From positions 1-28,096 of the IMG/VR virus record IMGVR_UViG_3300028920_000219: 28,096 nucleotides of DNA; one strand, 5' to 3'. The number at the start of each line of letters is the position of its first letter. Within the stretch, counting starts at the first letter, position 1. The notes below the pieces were generated by a model that saw only the letters and a list, made by a program, of their open reading frames with translations, ran no database searches and had not been told where the DNA came from. The DNA is from a virus. The translations under genes were made by a program, and so were the position numbers. Positions 1 through 7,827 of this stretch are shown here, in pieces.

Positions 1-1
1 T

Positions 2-805
2 TTACAACTTAAAATGAGAACCAAGCAGCTTGTGATTGGGGATTTCAACCCGGTCCGGGAGTTTTGGGGGCATGAATTAATTTTAGATAAGGAAAATTGC
101 ACCTTCGATATCTCCACCTATAAAGACAACCAATTTCTTGACGAGAGAATTATAAAAGATATTGAATCGTTGCGGGAAACCAATCCGAATAAGTGGAGGG
201 TCTACGGCCAGGGGCTAATCGGACAGACTGAGGGCTTAGTCTTTCCAGATTTCGAGCTTGTGAACGAGATGCCAGATATTCGTACAACTTTAGGGCTTGA
301 TTTTGGATATACAAACGACCCTACGGCGCTGGTAGAGGTGGGTTTCAGTGGTGGCGATATGTATATAAACGAGCTTGTATATGAACATTATCTGACTAAT
401 CAAGATATCTGCAAAAAAATGGAAGCTTTAGGCGTAGGGAAAACGACTCATGCTGTTCCAGACTTAATATATGCAGATGCGGCAGAGCCGAAAAGCATTG
501 AGGAGATACACAGGGAAGGGTATTTGATAAAGCCATGCGTCAAAGGTCGTGATTCAATTAATATCGGTATTGATTTTATGAAGCGGTATAAACTAAAAAT
601 AACAAAAACGTCCACGAACATAATAAAAGAGCTTAGAAACTACTGTTGGGCGCAGGACAAAGATGGAAAGTTGGGTCAAATACCAGAGGATGCTTTTAAT
701 CACGCTATTGATGCGGCCAGGTACGCAGTCACGAATAAAATTAAACCTCTTGGAGTTGTGAAGGGGTCAACCCAGAGATATAGACCAAGGCAATTTGTTG
801 CTTAA
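2..805 (+). CDS. terL: Terminase large subunit, C-terminal nuclease part (5'-partial)
   Basis: This is the packaging motor subunit that cuts concatemeric phage DNA and pumps it into the prohead. Only the end of the ATPase region and the RNase H-like nuclease domain are in the window. The reading frame is open from base 2, so the ATG at 14 is internal and the gene starts upstream. Counting from that Met, the nuclease carboxylates are visible: D96 in GLDFGYTNDP, D155 in YADAAEP and D233 in HAIDAARYA, in the spacing usual for PBSX/Terminase_3-type large subunits. The small subunit and the Walker motifs lie outside the window. Position just before the portal gene supports the call. An 82-base AT-rich gap separates it from the portal gene, and I see no convincing promoter in it. 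Confidence 0.93.
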   Translation, partial: LQLKMRTKQLVIGDFNPVREFWGHELILDKENCTFDISTYKDNQFLDERIIKDIESLRETNPNKWRVYGQGLIGQTEGLVFPDFELVNEMPDIRTTLGLDFGYTNDPTALVEVGFSGGDMYINELVYEHYLTNQDICKKMEALGVGKTTHAVPDLIYADAAEPKSIEEIHREGYLIKPCVKGRDSINIGIDFMKRYKLKITKTSTNIIKELRNYCWAQDKDGKLGQIPEDAFNHAIDAARYAVTNKIKPLGVVKGSTQRYRPRQFVA

Positions 806-887
806 TATATAAATTAATGTATTTTAATATTATGTCTGTCAATAAAATCTACACTATGTTGAAATTAAAGACCTCTAAGGGGGAACC

Positions 888-2369
888 ATGCCAGTAGGAA
901 AGCAAATAAAATCAACAAGTCCGGAGGCGGACAATTCAAAGATTATCAACGAACAAACATATAAGCCAACGACTGCGGATAATGCCAACGCGAGGCCGAT
1001 ACTGGGTCTTAACGTATACGATTTTATGTCGTATTCGTACCATGGGACTGAGGGGTATATTGACGGCAGCTTTCTTGTCCCTCACTCAAGAGAAATATTC
1101 TACGATGGTCGGCGAGAGCTTGCTTTCTATAAAAACTACGTCAAGCCAGTGGTTCGGGCAATGATCGACCCCGTTTTTAATAGTGAGATCAGCCGCGAGG
1201 TATCGCAAAATGGTAAGGCAAAGCCGGAAGGGCTTATGGTGCATGGGTTTATTGATAACTGCGACAATGCCGGAAGCAACCTTCATCAGTTTATGGACAC
1301 TGTAGTGACAACCGGGCAGCTACACGGTGTTGTATTTGTAATTGTCGATAACTTCCCGAAGGAAGAACACCCCGCGAACACAAAGGAAGCGATTGAAAAT
1401 AGAAAATTCCCATATTTGTATATGAAAAAAGCAAGCCAGGTGCATAAGTGGAAAATGGATAAGTTCGGAAACCTGGAATGGATCATGTTCTGCGAAAAGG
1501 ACGAGATCGCAAAAAACACTGTGACTGGTGTCGCTGAAAAGCAAAAGCGATATTTAAAAATTGACAAAGTAAATTTCTACAAGATGGGTAAATCTGCAAA
1601 AGGCGACGGAGAGGTTGAGATTGAGGCCCGACCGCATGAGATAGGCCGCATGCCTGTTATCTCCTGCTATTTCACGGACAGAACCGACATTGAAACCCCG
1701 CTGGTACACCCACCACATTATGACATTGCCCGGATTAACCATCAAATATTTAACAAAGATTCTGAGATTCGGGACCAGGAGAGGGCGCAGGGCTTCTCTA
1801 TTCTATACGTTCAAAGCGATCAGCCCGGAGATTTTAACGTCGGCACTCATAACCTTTTAAATATACCCATGGACTCAAAATTTCCTCCCGGATTCGCTTC
1901 TCCGGATCCTAATATTTTGAAGGGATTAATGGAAAACGGAAAGGAATTGAGAGAGGATCTTCTAAGGATTGCAGGACAGCGGGGGATCATAGGTGTCACG
2001 GCTGCAAAGTCCGGAGTTGCGATGCAATGGGATTTCCGTGCAGAGGAGGCCCCGCTAAAATCTACCTCAATGAAAGCGGATTGGTTAGAACATGAAATCA
2101 TTAAAATATTCCAGCTATACACTCCAAATGAAGTTTTTGAATACCATGCGGAATATCCTGATAATTTTAAGCCTATCAATATTGACGAAAATATTAAGGT
2201 TGTCGACTCTGCTCTACTTATGGGTATGCCGAGAAAAGCAGCCGCAATCCTCAAGAGAATGGTATTCAAGTCAATCACCAAAAAACAGGACGAAGACGAC
2301 GTTTCCGCAGCACTCGCGGAGTTTGACGAGCAAACCGAACCAACCCCAGGCAATACAGACAATGAATAA
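888..2369 (+). CDS. Portal protein
   Basis: The predicted product has 493 residues, a normal size for a portal protein, which forms the dodecameric ring at the packaging and ejection vertex. The start is fixed by an AAGGGGG ribosome binding site seven to eight bases before ATG. The N-terminal third (about residues 45-110) has the typical portal pattern of a YDGR/YKNYVKPVV segment followed by a conserved helix. The centre contains YLYMKKASQVHKWKMD and the PVISCYFTDR segment. About residue 275 onward (HYDIARINHQIFNKDSEIRDQERAQG) is the helix-rich wing and stem region seen in DUF4055-type portals. It sits between terminase and the Mu F-like minor head gene, the standard order. Its stop overlaps the next start (ATGAATAA). 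The family call comes from pattern and context, not from a search. Confidence 0.88.
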   Translation: MPVGKQIKSTSPEADNSKIINEQTYKPTTADNANARPILGLNVYDFMSYSYHGTEGYIDGSFLVPHSREIFYDGRRELAFYKNYVKPVVRAMIDPVFNSEISREVSQNGKAKPEGLMVHGFIDNCDNAGSNLHQFMDTVVTTGQLHGVVFVIVDNFPKEEHPANTKEAIENRKFPYLYMKKASQVHKWKMDKFGNLEWIMFCEKDEIAKNTVTGVAEKQKRYLKIDKVNFYKMGKSAKGDGEVEIEARPHEIGRMPVISCYFTDRTDIETPLVHPPHYDIARINHQIFNKDSEIRDQERAQGFSILYVQSDQPGDFNVGTHNLLNIPMDSKFPPGFASPDPNILKGLMENGKELREDLLRIAGQRGIIGVTAAKSGVAMQWDFRAEEAPLKSTSMKADWLEHEIIKIFQLYTPNEVFEYHAEYPDNFKPINIDENIKVVDSALLMGMPRKAAAILKRMVFKSITKKQDEDDVSAALAEFDEQTEPTPGNTDNE

Positions 2370-2586
2370 AAAGCAAATTCAGGAAATGCTCGGTGATAAC
2401 GAGGCTATTGTCTGGAAACGGGTGTCTCAGGCAGATTATAACATGCTTACGGCTTTGCCAGACGTAAACCCAACGGACAGCCCCGCAAACCCCGACGATG
2501 TGTTGTTCGTGGACCAGGCAGGTAGGGCAATATGCAAAACCAGAGATGGTATGTATTTTATGAGAAGGAAGCTTTGTGTCACCTAA
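2362..2586 (+). CDS. Small phage protein between portal and minor head genes
   Basis: The predicted product has 74 residues, starting MNKKQIQEMLGDN. The ATG overlaps the last codons of the portal gene, which suggests translational coupling. The frame is open further upstream inside the portal gene, but the portal frame is clearly the coding one there. Residues 24-60 (SQADYNMLTALPDVNP, then DDVLFVDQAGRAICKTRDG) look like a small folded beta-rich domain, with no membrane segment. I do not recognise a family. Small proteins at this position occur in many siphovirus head operons, often without a known role. The GTG start of the next gene lies inside its last codons. Confidence 0.7.
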   Translation: MNKKQIQEMLGDNEAIVWKRVSQADYNMLTALPDVNPTDSPANPDDVLFVDQAGRAICKTRDGMYFMRRKLCVT

Positions 2587-3709
2587 ACAGCCAATTCACC
2601 AGGAATTTGACGACTTCGGGAAATCCCTCGATTCCGTAATAAAAAAGCTATCCAAAGAAATACGGGATAGATTGGGTAAAACCGGGAAAAATGTCACTAT
2701 TGCGGTTGATGACTCTATTAAATCCGTTGGTTATACTGATTTCATGCGCGACGAGGTGACTATATCCGCGACAACATTAATGGCAAGGGCCATGAACGCA
2801 AAAGAGATCGTCGATGTAAGCGGGACTCGCAAATGGTGGCTAAATCACCTTTGGCCGGGTGACGATATGACTTTATCGCAGAGAATCAACGATATATCGA
2901 GAATGGGCGAATTGAAAGAAGCTATTAGAATCGGGTTCAGGGAAAAACGATCATGGACCGGGACCGCCAGAGAGTTATCAAAGAGGAATTTGCAAACTGC
3001 GGACCTGCCGAAGCATATAACCGAGCTTGAACGAGCCTCCAGGAGATTGCTATCCGGCCAGCCCGGAGCGCGGCGGGACTATCAGAGGGCTTTAAGAAAG
3101 TCCATGCGGGAAGTTGAGAGGCTACAGAAAAACGGCGCACCCACAGCAAGGCTCAAGAAATCCTACCAGAACTTGATAAAAGCCACAGACAAGCACAGCG
3201 TCCAAGCATTAGACAAGGCCATGGATAGAGTTATCACAGGAAAGGCGCGGTATAATTCGGACAGAATTGCAAGAACTGAGATGGCAAAGGCATACGCTCA
3301 AGGGACATATCAGGAGGCCGCCACAGATCCGGACGTTATCGGGATAAGATACGACCTATCTGCAGGACACGTTATATTTGATATCTGCGACTTCCACACT
3401 CAAACGAATCAATTCAATCTCGGCCCTGGCGGATATCCTCTTAAGCAGCTTCCGCCGTATCCGTTTCATCCGCAATGCACATGCGTGCAATCTATGATAT
3501 ATCAAGGGGTTGCAAAGAATCAGAACAAGGGCAAAGCCGTTGATTGGATTAAAAAGCAGTCTCCGAAGCGAAGACAGGAGCTTATGGGGAAAAATGGGTC
3601 AAAGCAATTTAATAAGAATAATTCATCCTGGCAGAAAAACGTCCGGAATTATGACGGATACCGAACAATCGAGACTTTGAGACAGAAACGGGGGATTGAA
3701 ACAGAATGA
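2576..3709 (+). CDS. Minor head / head morphogenesis protein, Mu gpF-like
   Basis: The predicted product has 377 residues and resembles the Phage_Mu_F head morphogenesis family, a minor capsid component associated with the portal and needed for head assembly. The start is a GTG preceded by AGAAGGAAG. The helical N-terminal two thirds are rich in Arg and Lys. The family signature is in the C-terminal part: RIARTEMAKAYAQG at about 230-243, CDFH at 271-274, then LPPYPFHPQCTC at about 292-303 with the conserved His-Pro-x-Cys-x-Cys. These Cys and His residues resemble a metal site, which is an inference. The gene overlaps its neighbours on both sides, consistent with an operon order of portal, small protein, minor head, scaffold. 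Confidence 0.88.
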   Translation: MSPKQPIHQEFDDFGKSLDSVIKKLSKEIRDRLGKTGKNVTIAVDDSIKSVGYTDFMRDEVTISATTLMARAMNAKEIVDVSGTRKWWLNHLWPGDDMTLSQRINDISRMGELKEAIRIGFREKRSWTGTARELSKRNLQTADLPKHITELERASRRLLSGQPGARRDYQRALRKSMREVERLQKNGAPTARLKKSYQNLIKATDKHSVQALDKAMDRVITGKARYNSDRIARTEMAKAYAQGTYQEAATDPDVIGIRYDLSAGHVIFDICDFHTQTNQFNLGPGGYPLKQLPPYPFHPQCTCVQSMIYQGVAKNQNKGKAVDWIKKQSPKRRQELMGKNGSKQFNKNNSSWQKNVRNYDGYRTIETLRQKRGIETE

Positions 3710-3837
3710 CACAAACTATACCAATTATAATTTTTGTAGTTTTATTGGCAATTGTTATGCTTTTATTTTACGTTGACAAAAAGGACCATTCCGAAAAGGG
3801 GGTAAGATTAAACGATAAAATCAGTTTGAAAAAATAA
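3706..3837 (+). CDS. Small single-pass membrane protein
   Basis: The predicted product has 43 residues. The ATG overlaps the stop of the minor head gene (ATGA), typical of a coupled phage gene. Residues 5-23 (IPIIIFVVLLAIVMLLFYV) form one strongly hydrophobic membrane helix, followed by a short positively charged tail rich in Lys. The function is unknown. A membrane peptide inside a head gene cluster is unusual but small ones do occur. The short length leaves some doubt whether it is translated. Confidence 0.55.
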   Translation: MTQTIPIIIFVVLLAIVMLLFYVDKKDHSEKGVRLNDKISLKK

Positions 3838-3890
3838 TTTGTGTAAAATTTAAACAAAGTGTATATTTATCAACATAAGGAGTTTATTAT

Positions 3891-4604
3891 ATGCCAAAGA
3901 CACTTGAGGACGTAAAATCCGCGCTCACGAAGCTGGATGACGGCCAAGAATTGTATGAAGTAGTATCCAATGCGGTCCTTCAAGAAAGAGCCAAAGGGAA
4001 AGGGCTTGTACAATCGGTTCAGGCGAAACATGATGTGTTGTTGAACGGGTTGAAGCTTTTAGGATATGACCCGGCCACGGACGAGATCGATACTTTTGCG
4101 GGCGGAGTTAGCGAAAAGATTAAAAATGGATCAGCCGCAAAAGAGAAATTGACCACCGAGCAACAGCGCATGTCTGATTTGGAGAAGACTGTTTCAAAAT
4201 TAACCAAGGAAGTGTCCGATTCTAAGCAAACAGCAACAAACTTTCAAAGTAAATACACAAACAGTATCTTGAAAGACGCGTTGATGAAAGAGCTTAGTGG
4301 CAAAATTTATTCAGCGGAGATTCACGCTAAAGATATAATCCGGGAAAACCTGGTTGCTTTGGGCGAAGACGGCAAAACAGTAACGTGGAAAAATGGGGAT
4401 GACGCTGTCAAGCTGGACGAAGGTATCCAGGGATATTTCGACTCACACAAGGATTCACTTGTCAACAAACAAAATGGCGGCAGTGGTGGGTCTGGAGGTG
4501 GTGGAAGTGCCGGGACTAAATCTTTACCGCGCTCTGCGTTTGACAATCTAAGCCTCACCGATCAACTTTCGCATGTTAAGGACGGCGGGACTATAACAGA
4601 CTAA
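3891..4604 (+). CDS. Capsid scaffold-like protein
   Basis: The predicted product has 237 residues and lies just upstream of the major coat gene, where scaffold genes normally sit. AAGGAG lies eight bases before the ATG. Residues about 80-130 (SAAKEKLTTEQQRMSDLEKTV and following) are highly charged and predicted coiled coil. A Gly/Ser-rich linker at about 196-208 joins to a short conserved-looking tail (LPRSAFDNLSLTDQLSHVKDGG). This layout, a helical acidic body with a flexible linker and a C-terminal coat-binding tail, fits an internal scaffold that directs procapsid assembly. No serine protease motif is visible, so it is more likely a plain scaffold than a maturation protease. The call rests on composition and position. 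Confidence 0.72.
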   Translation: MPKTLEDVKSALTKLDDGQELYEVVSNAVLQERAKGKGLVQSVQAKHDVLLNGLKLLGYDPATDEIDTFAGGVSEKIKNGSAAKEKLTTEQQRMSDLEKTVSKLTKEVSDSKQTATNFQSKYTNSILKDALMKELSGKIYSAEIHAKDIIRENLVALGEDGKTVTWKNGDDAVKLDEGIQGYFDSHKDSLVNKQNGGSGGSGGGGSAGTKSLPRSAFDNLSLTDQLSHVKDGGTITD

Positions 4605-4615
4605 GGAGCTTTAAG

Positions 4616-5779
4616 ATGGCTAACACTATCACAAATTTAATCCCTGACGTAATCGCTGGCATTGAAATGGTTTCCCGCGAGCTTGTCGGGTTCATTCCTC
4701 GCGTTGCGAAGAACACCGCAGCAGAGCAGACAGCAAAAGATACTACCGTCCGGAATCCGGTTGCGCCTAAGGGTTCAGCTTATACCATTACGCCGAGCAT
4801 GACCCCGCTGGCTGCTGGCAATCTGACCTACACGAACCGTACTATTTCGATGGATACTCTCCGTGGTTACAAATTTCATTACGCTGGCGAGGAAGAAAAG
4901 GGACTCCGCCAGGGTGGCGGGTATCAGTCTCTATTCGCACAGAATATTGCCCAGGGTTTCCGGGTTCTTACTAATGAGATCGAGGCTGCAATTGCCGCGC
5001 TGTATTATAACGCTTCCCGCGCTTATGGTACTGCTGGGACCGCGCCTTTTGGTTCGGATCTTTCTGACCTGGCCGCTGCTAAGTTTATCCTGGACAAAAA
5101 TGGAGCGCCTTCTGGCGATCGGCATTTAGTTTGCGACCAGAATGCAGGGTTTAATCTTCGCACTCTCACACAGTTGACCAATGTAAACCAATCCGGACAG
5201 GCCGCGCCTCTCGTTGAGGGTTCGCTGGTTCGTGCAATGGGTTTTGACGTGGTAGAATCGGATGCAATTAAAACGCATACCGTTGGTACTTCGACGGGTC
5301 AAGATGTGAACGGTGGAGATGCTATCGGGACCACTTCCATTACTTATGATGGCGGAGATGGCGGAACGATCCTTGTTGGCGACACTGTTAGCATCGCAGG
5401 CGATACAAGTGGACCGAATGCAAGCGTTTCCCGCTATGTTGTGAATACTGCCATTACGGCAGCCGCTGGCGAAATCGTTATCAATGCACCCGGTCTTATT
5501 TCTGCCTGGGCGGATACTACAGAGATCGCTCTCGGATCTACCGACTACACTGCAAACCTGGCATTTTCTCGCAACGCTCTGGCTTTCGCGGCGCGTCCTC
5601 CGGTAAAACCTGAGGGTGGAGATGCCGCAGTTGATGAGCGTGTATTCACCGATCCTATTTCAGGTATTTCTTTCCTGCTTTCCAAGTATGCAGGTCACCA
5701 CATGAATAATTATGAAATGTCTATTCTGTATGGTGTTGGTCTTGGAAATCCGGAACACATGGCGATTCTCATGGGTTAA
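4616..5779 (+). CDS. Major capsid protein, P22 coat-like
   Basis: The predicted product has 387 residues. It begins MANTITNLIPDVIAGIEMVS, and the N-terminal pattern (MVSRELVGFIPRV, then TVRNPVAPKG) is that of the P22 gp5-type coat protein, an HK97-fold shell subunit. AAGGAG precedes the ATG by seven bases. The centre (about residues 215-300) is a Gly/Asp/Thr-rich beta segment containing VGDTVSIAG and GEIVINAPG, which looks like an inserted domain comparable in place to the P22 I-domain. The codon choice looks more even than in neighbouring genes, with frequent Ala GCT and Arg CGT, fitting high expression. A GC-rich UUCG hairpin follows directly. It is cotranscribed with the scaffold gene, only 11 bases upstream. 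Confidence 0.9.
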   Translation: MANTITNLIPDVIAGIEMVSRELVGFIPRVAKNTAAEQTAKDTTVRNPVAPKGSAYTITPSMTPLAAGNLTYTNRTISMDTLRGYKFHYAGEEEKGLRQGGGYQSLFAQNIAQGFRVLTNEIEAAIAALYYNASRAYGTAGTAPFGSDLSDLAAAKFILDKNGAPSGDRHLVCDQNAGFNLRTLTQLTNVNQSGQAAPLVEGSLVRAMGFDVVESDAIKTHTVGTSTGQDVNGGDAIGTTSITYDGGDGGTILVGDTVSIAGDTSGPNASVSRYVVNTAITAAAGEIVINAPGLISAWADTTEIALGSTDYTANLAFSRNALAFAARPPVKPEGGDAAVDERVFTDPISGISFLLSKYAGHHMNNYEMSILYGVGLGNPEHMAILMG

Positions 5780-5788
5780 TCAAGGGAT

Positions 5789-5817
5789 GGGGGCTTCGGC
5801 CCCCTCTCTTCCTCTTT
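5789..5817 (+). terminator. UUCG-loop hairpin after the coat gene
   Basis: GGGGGC (5789-5794) and GCCCCC (5799-5804) form a perfect six-base-pair stem closed by an exceptionally stable TTCG tetraloop. The following bases are pyrimidine-rich (TCTCTTCCTCTTT) rather than a pure T run. It may be a partial terminator that lowers downstream neck-gene expression, or a 3' stabiliser for the coat mRNA. Confidence 0.65.
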
Positions 5818-5826
5818 GGGGGTTCC

Positions 5827-6225
5827 ATGAAGTTGAATGTGAATATAGACGCAAGAGCAGTTAAGGCCGCTTTTAACAAAGCGCCGAATATCTTTCGTAC
5901 CGAAGTCCGCAAAGGCGCAAATGCCGGACTCACGGAAATCCAACGCTACGCTCGCCGCAATCACCGATTCAACACAAGTTCAGGAAGGGTCGGGTCCGGA
6001 ATGCTGGAAAGGTCAGTCCAGGTTGAAACCATGGATGTTTCCAGGGGTGGGAGAGTATTTCTTGATACCGGGATTGCGATTTATGGCCCCCGAATTCATA
6101 GGGGTTGGGGAACTTGGCGGCCAGATCAGTTTTTATATGAGGCGGCAAGGGAAAAAGGGCGACAAGTGGTTGAGTTAATAAACAAAGCAATAGGGCGTGC
6201 TATCGTGAAAGCGGGGCTGAAATAA
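5827..6225 (+). CDS. Neck protein candidate, HK97 gp10-like
   Basis: The predicted product has 132 residues and starts MKLNVNIDARAVKAAFNKAP. The start lies 22 bases after the hairpin, with GGGGG upstream. The N-terminal helix with ADAL-type spacing, the central RRNHRFNTSSGRV region and the C-terminal PDQFLYEAAREKGRQVVELI helix match the general pattern of HK97 gp10-like neck or tail-completion proteins. These act between the connector and the tail terminator. Its position directly after the coat gene agrees. Its stop overlaps the next ATG. The detailed role is inferred from pattern and synteny. Confidence 0.65.
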   Translation: MKLNVNIDARAVKAAFNKAPNIFRTEVRKGANAGLTEIQRYARRNHRFNTSSGRVGSGMLERSVQVETMDVSRGGRVFLDTGIAIYGPRIHRGWGTWRPDQFLYEAAREKGRQVVELINKAIGRAIVKAGLK

Positions 6226-6626
6226 TGGCTGGTACATATATCCAAACGACTGACATTACTGATATGATTTTGAATGAGACAGGTCTTTCAACTGTGCTTT
6301 CGGCAAAGGTTGATGCTTCGGATGACGCCGTTGAGGATTTGGCAGAGTCAAAGGGCGTTGAGGTAGACGATATTGAAACCGACCCGGTGCATTATCTTGT
6401 TAAAAGATACGCGATTGCATGGGTGGGCATGGAACTATGTTTTGATGCATTAGGGAAAAACAATGTGGAGATAGCTGATGTTGAAAAATATCACATAAAA
6501 TATAGACATTATAAAGAAATGGTGAAAGAGTTTGCAGAGAGAATAACGTCCTCAATGCTGAATGGGTCAACCAGCAGGCAGATGGACAGAGCGAATACAA
6601 TTAGTGGAGTATTGTTTAGAAATTAA
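6225..6626 (+). CDS. Head-tail connector (adaptor) candidate
   Basis: The predicted product has 133 residues. It opens MAGTYIQTTDITDMILNETG, and the body is helical, with the pattern VDDIETDPVHYLVKRYAIAW followed by a KYHIKYRHYKEMVKEFAERI helix. Small all-helical proteins like this, placed between the coat and tail genes, are usually gp6-like or Mu gp36-like adaptors that bind under the portal. No signal or membrane segment is present. The gene starts on the last base of the preceding stop codon. The fold call is an inference from size, helicity and synteny. Confidence 0.6.
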   Translation: MAGTYIQTTDITDMILNETGLSTVLSAKVDASDDAVEDLAESKGVEVDDIETDPVHYLVKRYAIAWVGMELCFDALGKNNVEIADVEKYHIKYRHYKEMVKEFAERITSSMLNGSTSRQMDRANTISGVLFRN

Positions 6627-6643
6627 TTTTAAAGGGGGTTTTT

Positions 6644-7147
6644 GTGAAAAAACTAATATTTGTTCTGGGTCTCGTAATTCCTGTTCTGGCTGGCGATTTC
6701 GTTAAAATAGACCAAACGGCGCACGTTAGGACATACGGAATACGGCCTGAGTGTTTGAATTCTGCCGCAGACACTATCGGTCCGATTGAATTAGAGGGGT
6801 CGAGCTATTGGTCTGTAAATCTTGCACTAACTAAATTAACCGGGAAAGATACTGCCATCGTGGATAGTGGTTTTGAGATTCACGCCAGATCGAGCTATTC
6901 CAAGAAAAAATCAGACATTACGAAGCCTAACAGCGCCGATAGTGTGATTAATTTTTGGGGTGATGCCGATGTTGACAACCGGGCAGAAAATAAAAGCAAG
7001 GCATTAGCCTTAGATGCCGCAAGATATCTCTGGCTAATTTTCGTGAGAACCGACACAAACGCGGACACACTCGACTATAAGAACGACAACGGGATTGCAG
7101 CCATGGACGCGACCACATTATCAATCTTTACTCCAAGGTATAGATAA
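6644..7147 (+). CDS. Predicted secreted protein of unknown function inside the neck operon
   Basis: The predicted product has 167 residues and starts at GTG after AAAGGGGG. The N-terminus MKKLIFVLGLVIPVLAG is a textbook signal peptide: two lysines, a hydrophobic core and a small-residue cleavage site near residue 16. The mature part is beta-rich (DFVKIDQTAHVRTYG, SSYWSVNLALTKLTG) with LDAARYLWLIFVRTDTNADT near the end. The last base of its stop is followed immediately by the next ATG. I recognise no family. A secreted protein between connector and tail terminator genes is unexpected, because neck proteins act in the cytoplasm. It could be a cargo (moron-like) gene, or a structural protein with a hydrophobic N-terminus. 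Confidence 0.75.
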   Translation: MKKLIFVLGLVIPVLAGDFVKIDQTAHVRTYGIRPECLNSAADTIGPIELEGSSYWSVNLALTKLTGKDTAIVDSGFEIHARSSYSKKKSDITKPNSADSVINFWGDADVDNRAENKSKALALDAARYLWLIFVRTDTNADTLDYKNDNGIAAMDATTLSIFTPRYR

Positions 7148-7639
7148 ATGGCCGGGCCAATTCTCAGCAACATAGAAGCTGCCATGAAGACCTTAATTGA
7201 CGGTATGACCGTCGCGGGGGGTTATAATAAGACATGGGGCGACTCAAACGAAGATGACCTTGCTAAAAAGGACGCTTACCCGAATGCCGAGATCCGGCTC
7301 ATTGATGAAGAAAACCAGGACGAAATAGACGGCGGTTTCTCTTCCGCCTATGCAAACCGGGCAACTTTTGAGGTTACGGTGCATGATAAGCTAACGAGTG
7401 TTTACGACAATCCCGAATATCAAATTAATGTTGAGCTTAACAAGTGCTTGGATGATTTGAAAAAGCTTTTCGGTATAAATTATCACGTCAGCGACACCGT
7501 GAATATGATCTATTATCGGGGAATGGTGCGAGATGAGCCAGAAAAAGCCGGGGATATTGTTGTTCCAAGGAAAATGGTTACGACCTGGATGGTGACGTAC
7601 TCGCAAGGCAGAGAAGACCCGACAAGCAACGCAAATTAG
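7148..7639 (+). CDS. Tail terminator / tail completion candidate
   Basis: The predicted product has 163 residues. It begins MAGPILSNIEAAMKTLIDGMT and then runs through alternating strands, including YPNAEIRLIDEENQDEIDGG, NRATFEVTVHDK and YRGMVRDEPEKAGDIVVPRKMVTTWMVTYSQ. A helix followed by a beta sheet ending in a long strand is the pattern of lambda gpU-like tail terminators, which cap the tube and join tail to head. It lies two genes upstream of the tail tube gene, the usual place. There is no gap to the preceding stop codon. The assignment is by fold pattern and synteny. Confidence 0.6.
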   Translation: MAGPILSNIEAAMKTLIDGMTVAGGYNKTWGDSNEDDLAKKDAYPNAEIRLIDEENQDEIDGGFSSAYANRATFEVTVHDKLTSVYDNPEYQINVELNKCLDDLKKLFGINYHVSDTVNMIYYRGMVRDEPEKAGDIVVPRKMVTTWMVTYSQGREDPTSNAN

Positions 7640-7647
7640 GGGGATAT

Positions 7648-7827
7648 ATGAAACTACCGTTGAACGAAAAAATCACAATTAACCATGTCACTTATCGGGG
7701 CGGGGATGAGGTTCCAGGAGTTGACAAAGCAGTAGAGGAAAAGCCGAAGAAAAAGAAGACTGTCAAAAAGGAAATTATAAACGATTCTCAGATGGAGGGG
7801 GTGGACGATGGGCGTGAATCTGAATAG
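7648..7827 (+). CDS. Small lysine-rich protein upstream of tail tube gene
   Basis: The predicted product has 59 residues (starts MKLPLNEKITINHVTYRGG). AGGGGG sits close before the ATG. The N-terminal 26 residues look like a short beta hairpin with a conserved-looking YRGGDEVPGV segment. This is followed by a Lys-rich stretch (KPKKKKTVKKE) and an acidic end. The last 20 bases overlap the tail tube start, suggesting coupling. Short proteins with this N-terminus occur next to phage connector and tail genes, but I cannot name a function. Confidence 0.6.
   Translation: MKLPLNEKITINHVTYRGGDEVPGVDKAVEEKPKKKKTVKKEIINDSQMEGVDDGRESE

Noticed and set aside
1847-2362. Antisense open frame of 171 codons inside the portal gene
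   Set aside because: Shadow of the portal coding sequence with no domain pattern or ribosome binding site.
3839-3867. Possible promoter before the scaffold gene (TTGTGT, 17 bases, TATATT)
   Set aside because: The -35 matches only three consensus positions and the region is simply AT-rich; the head genes can be cotranscribed from upstream.
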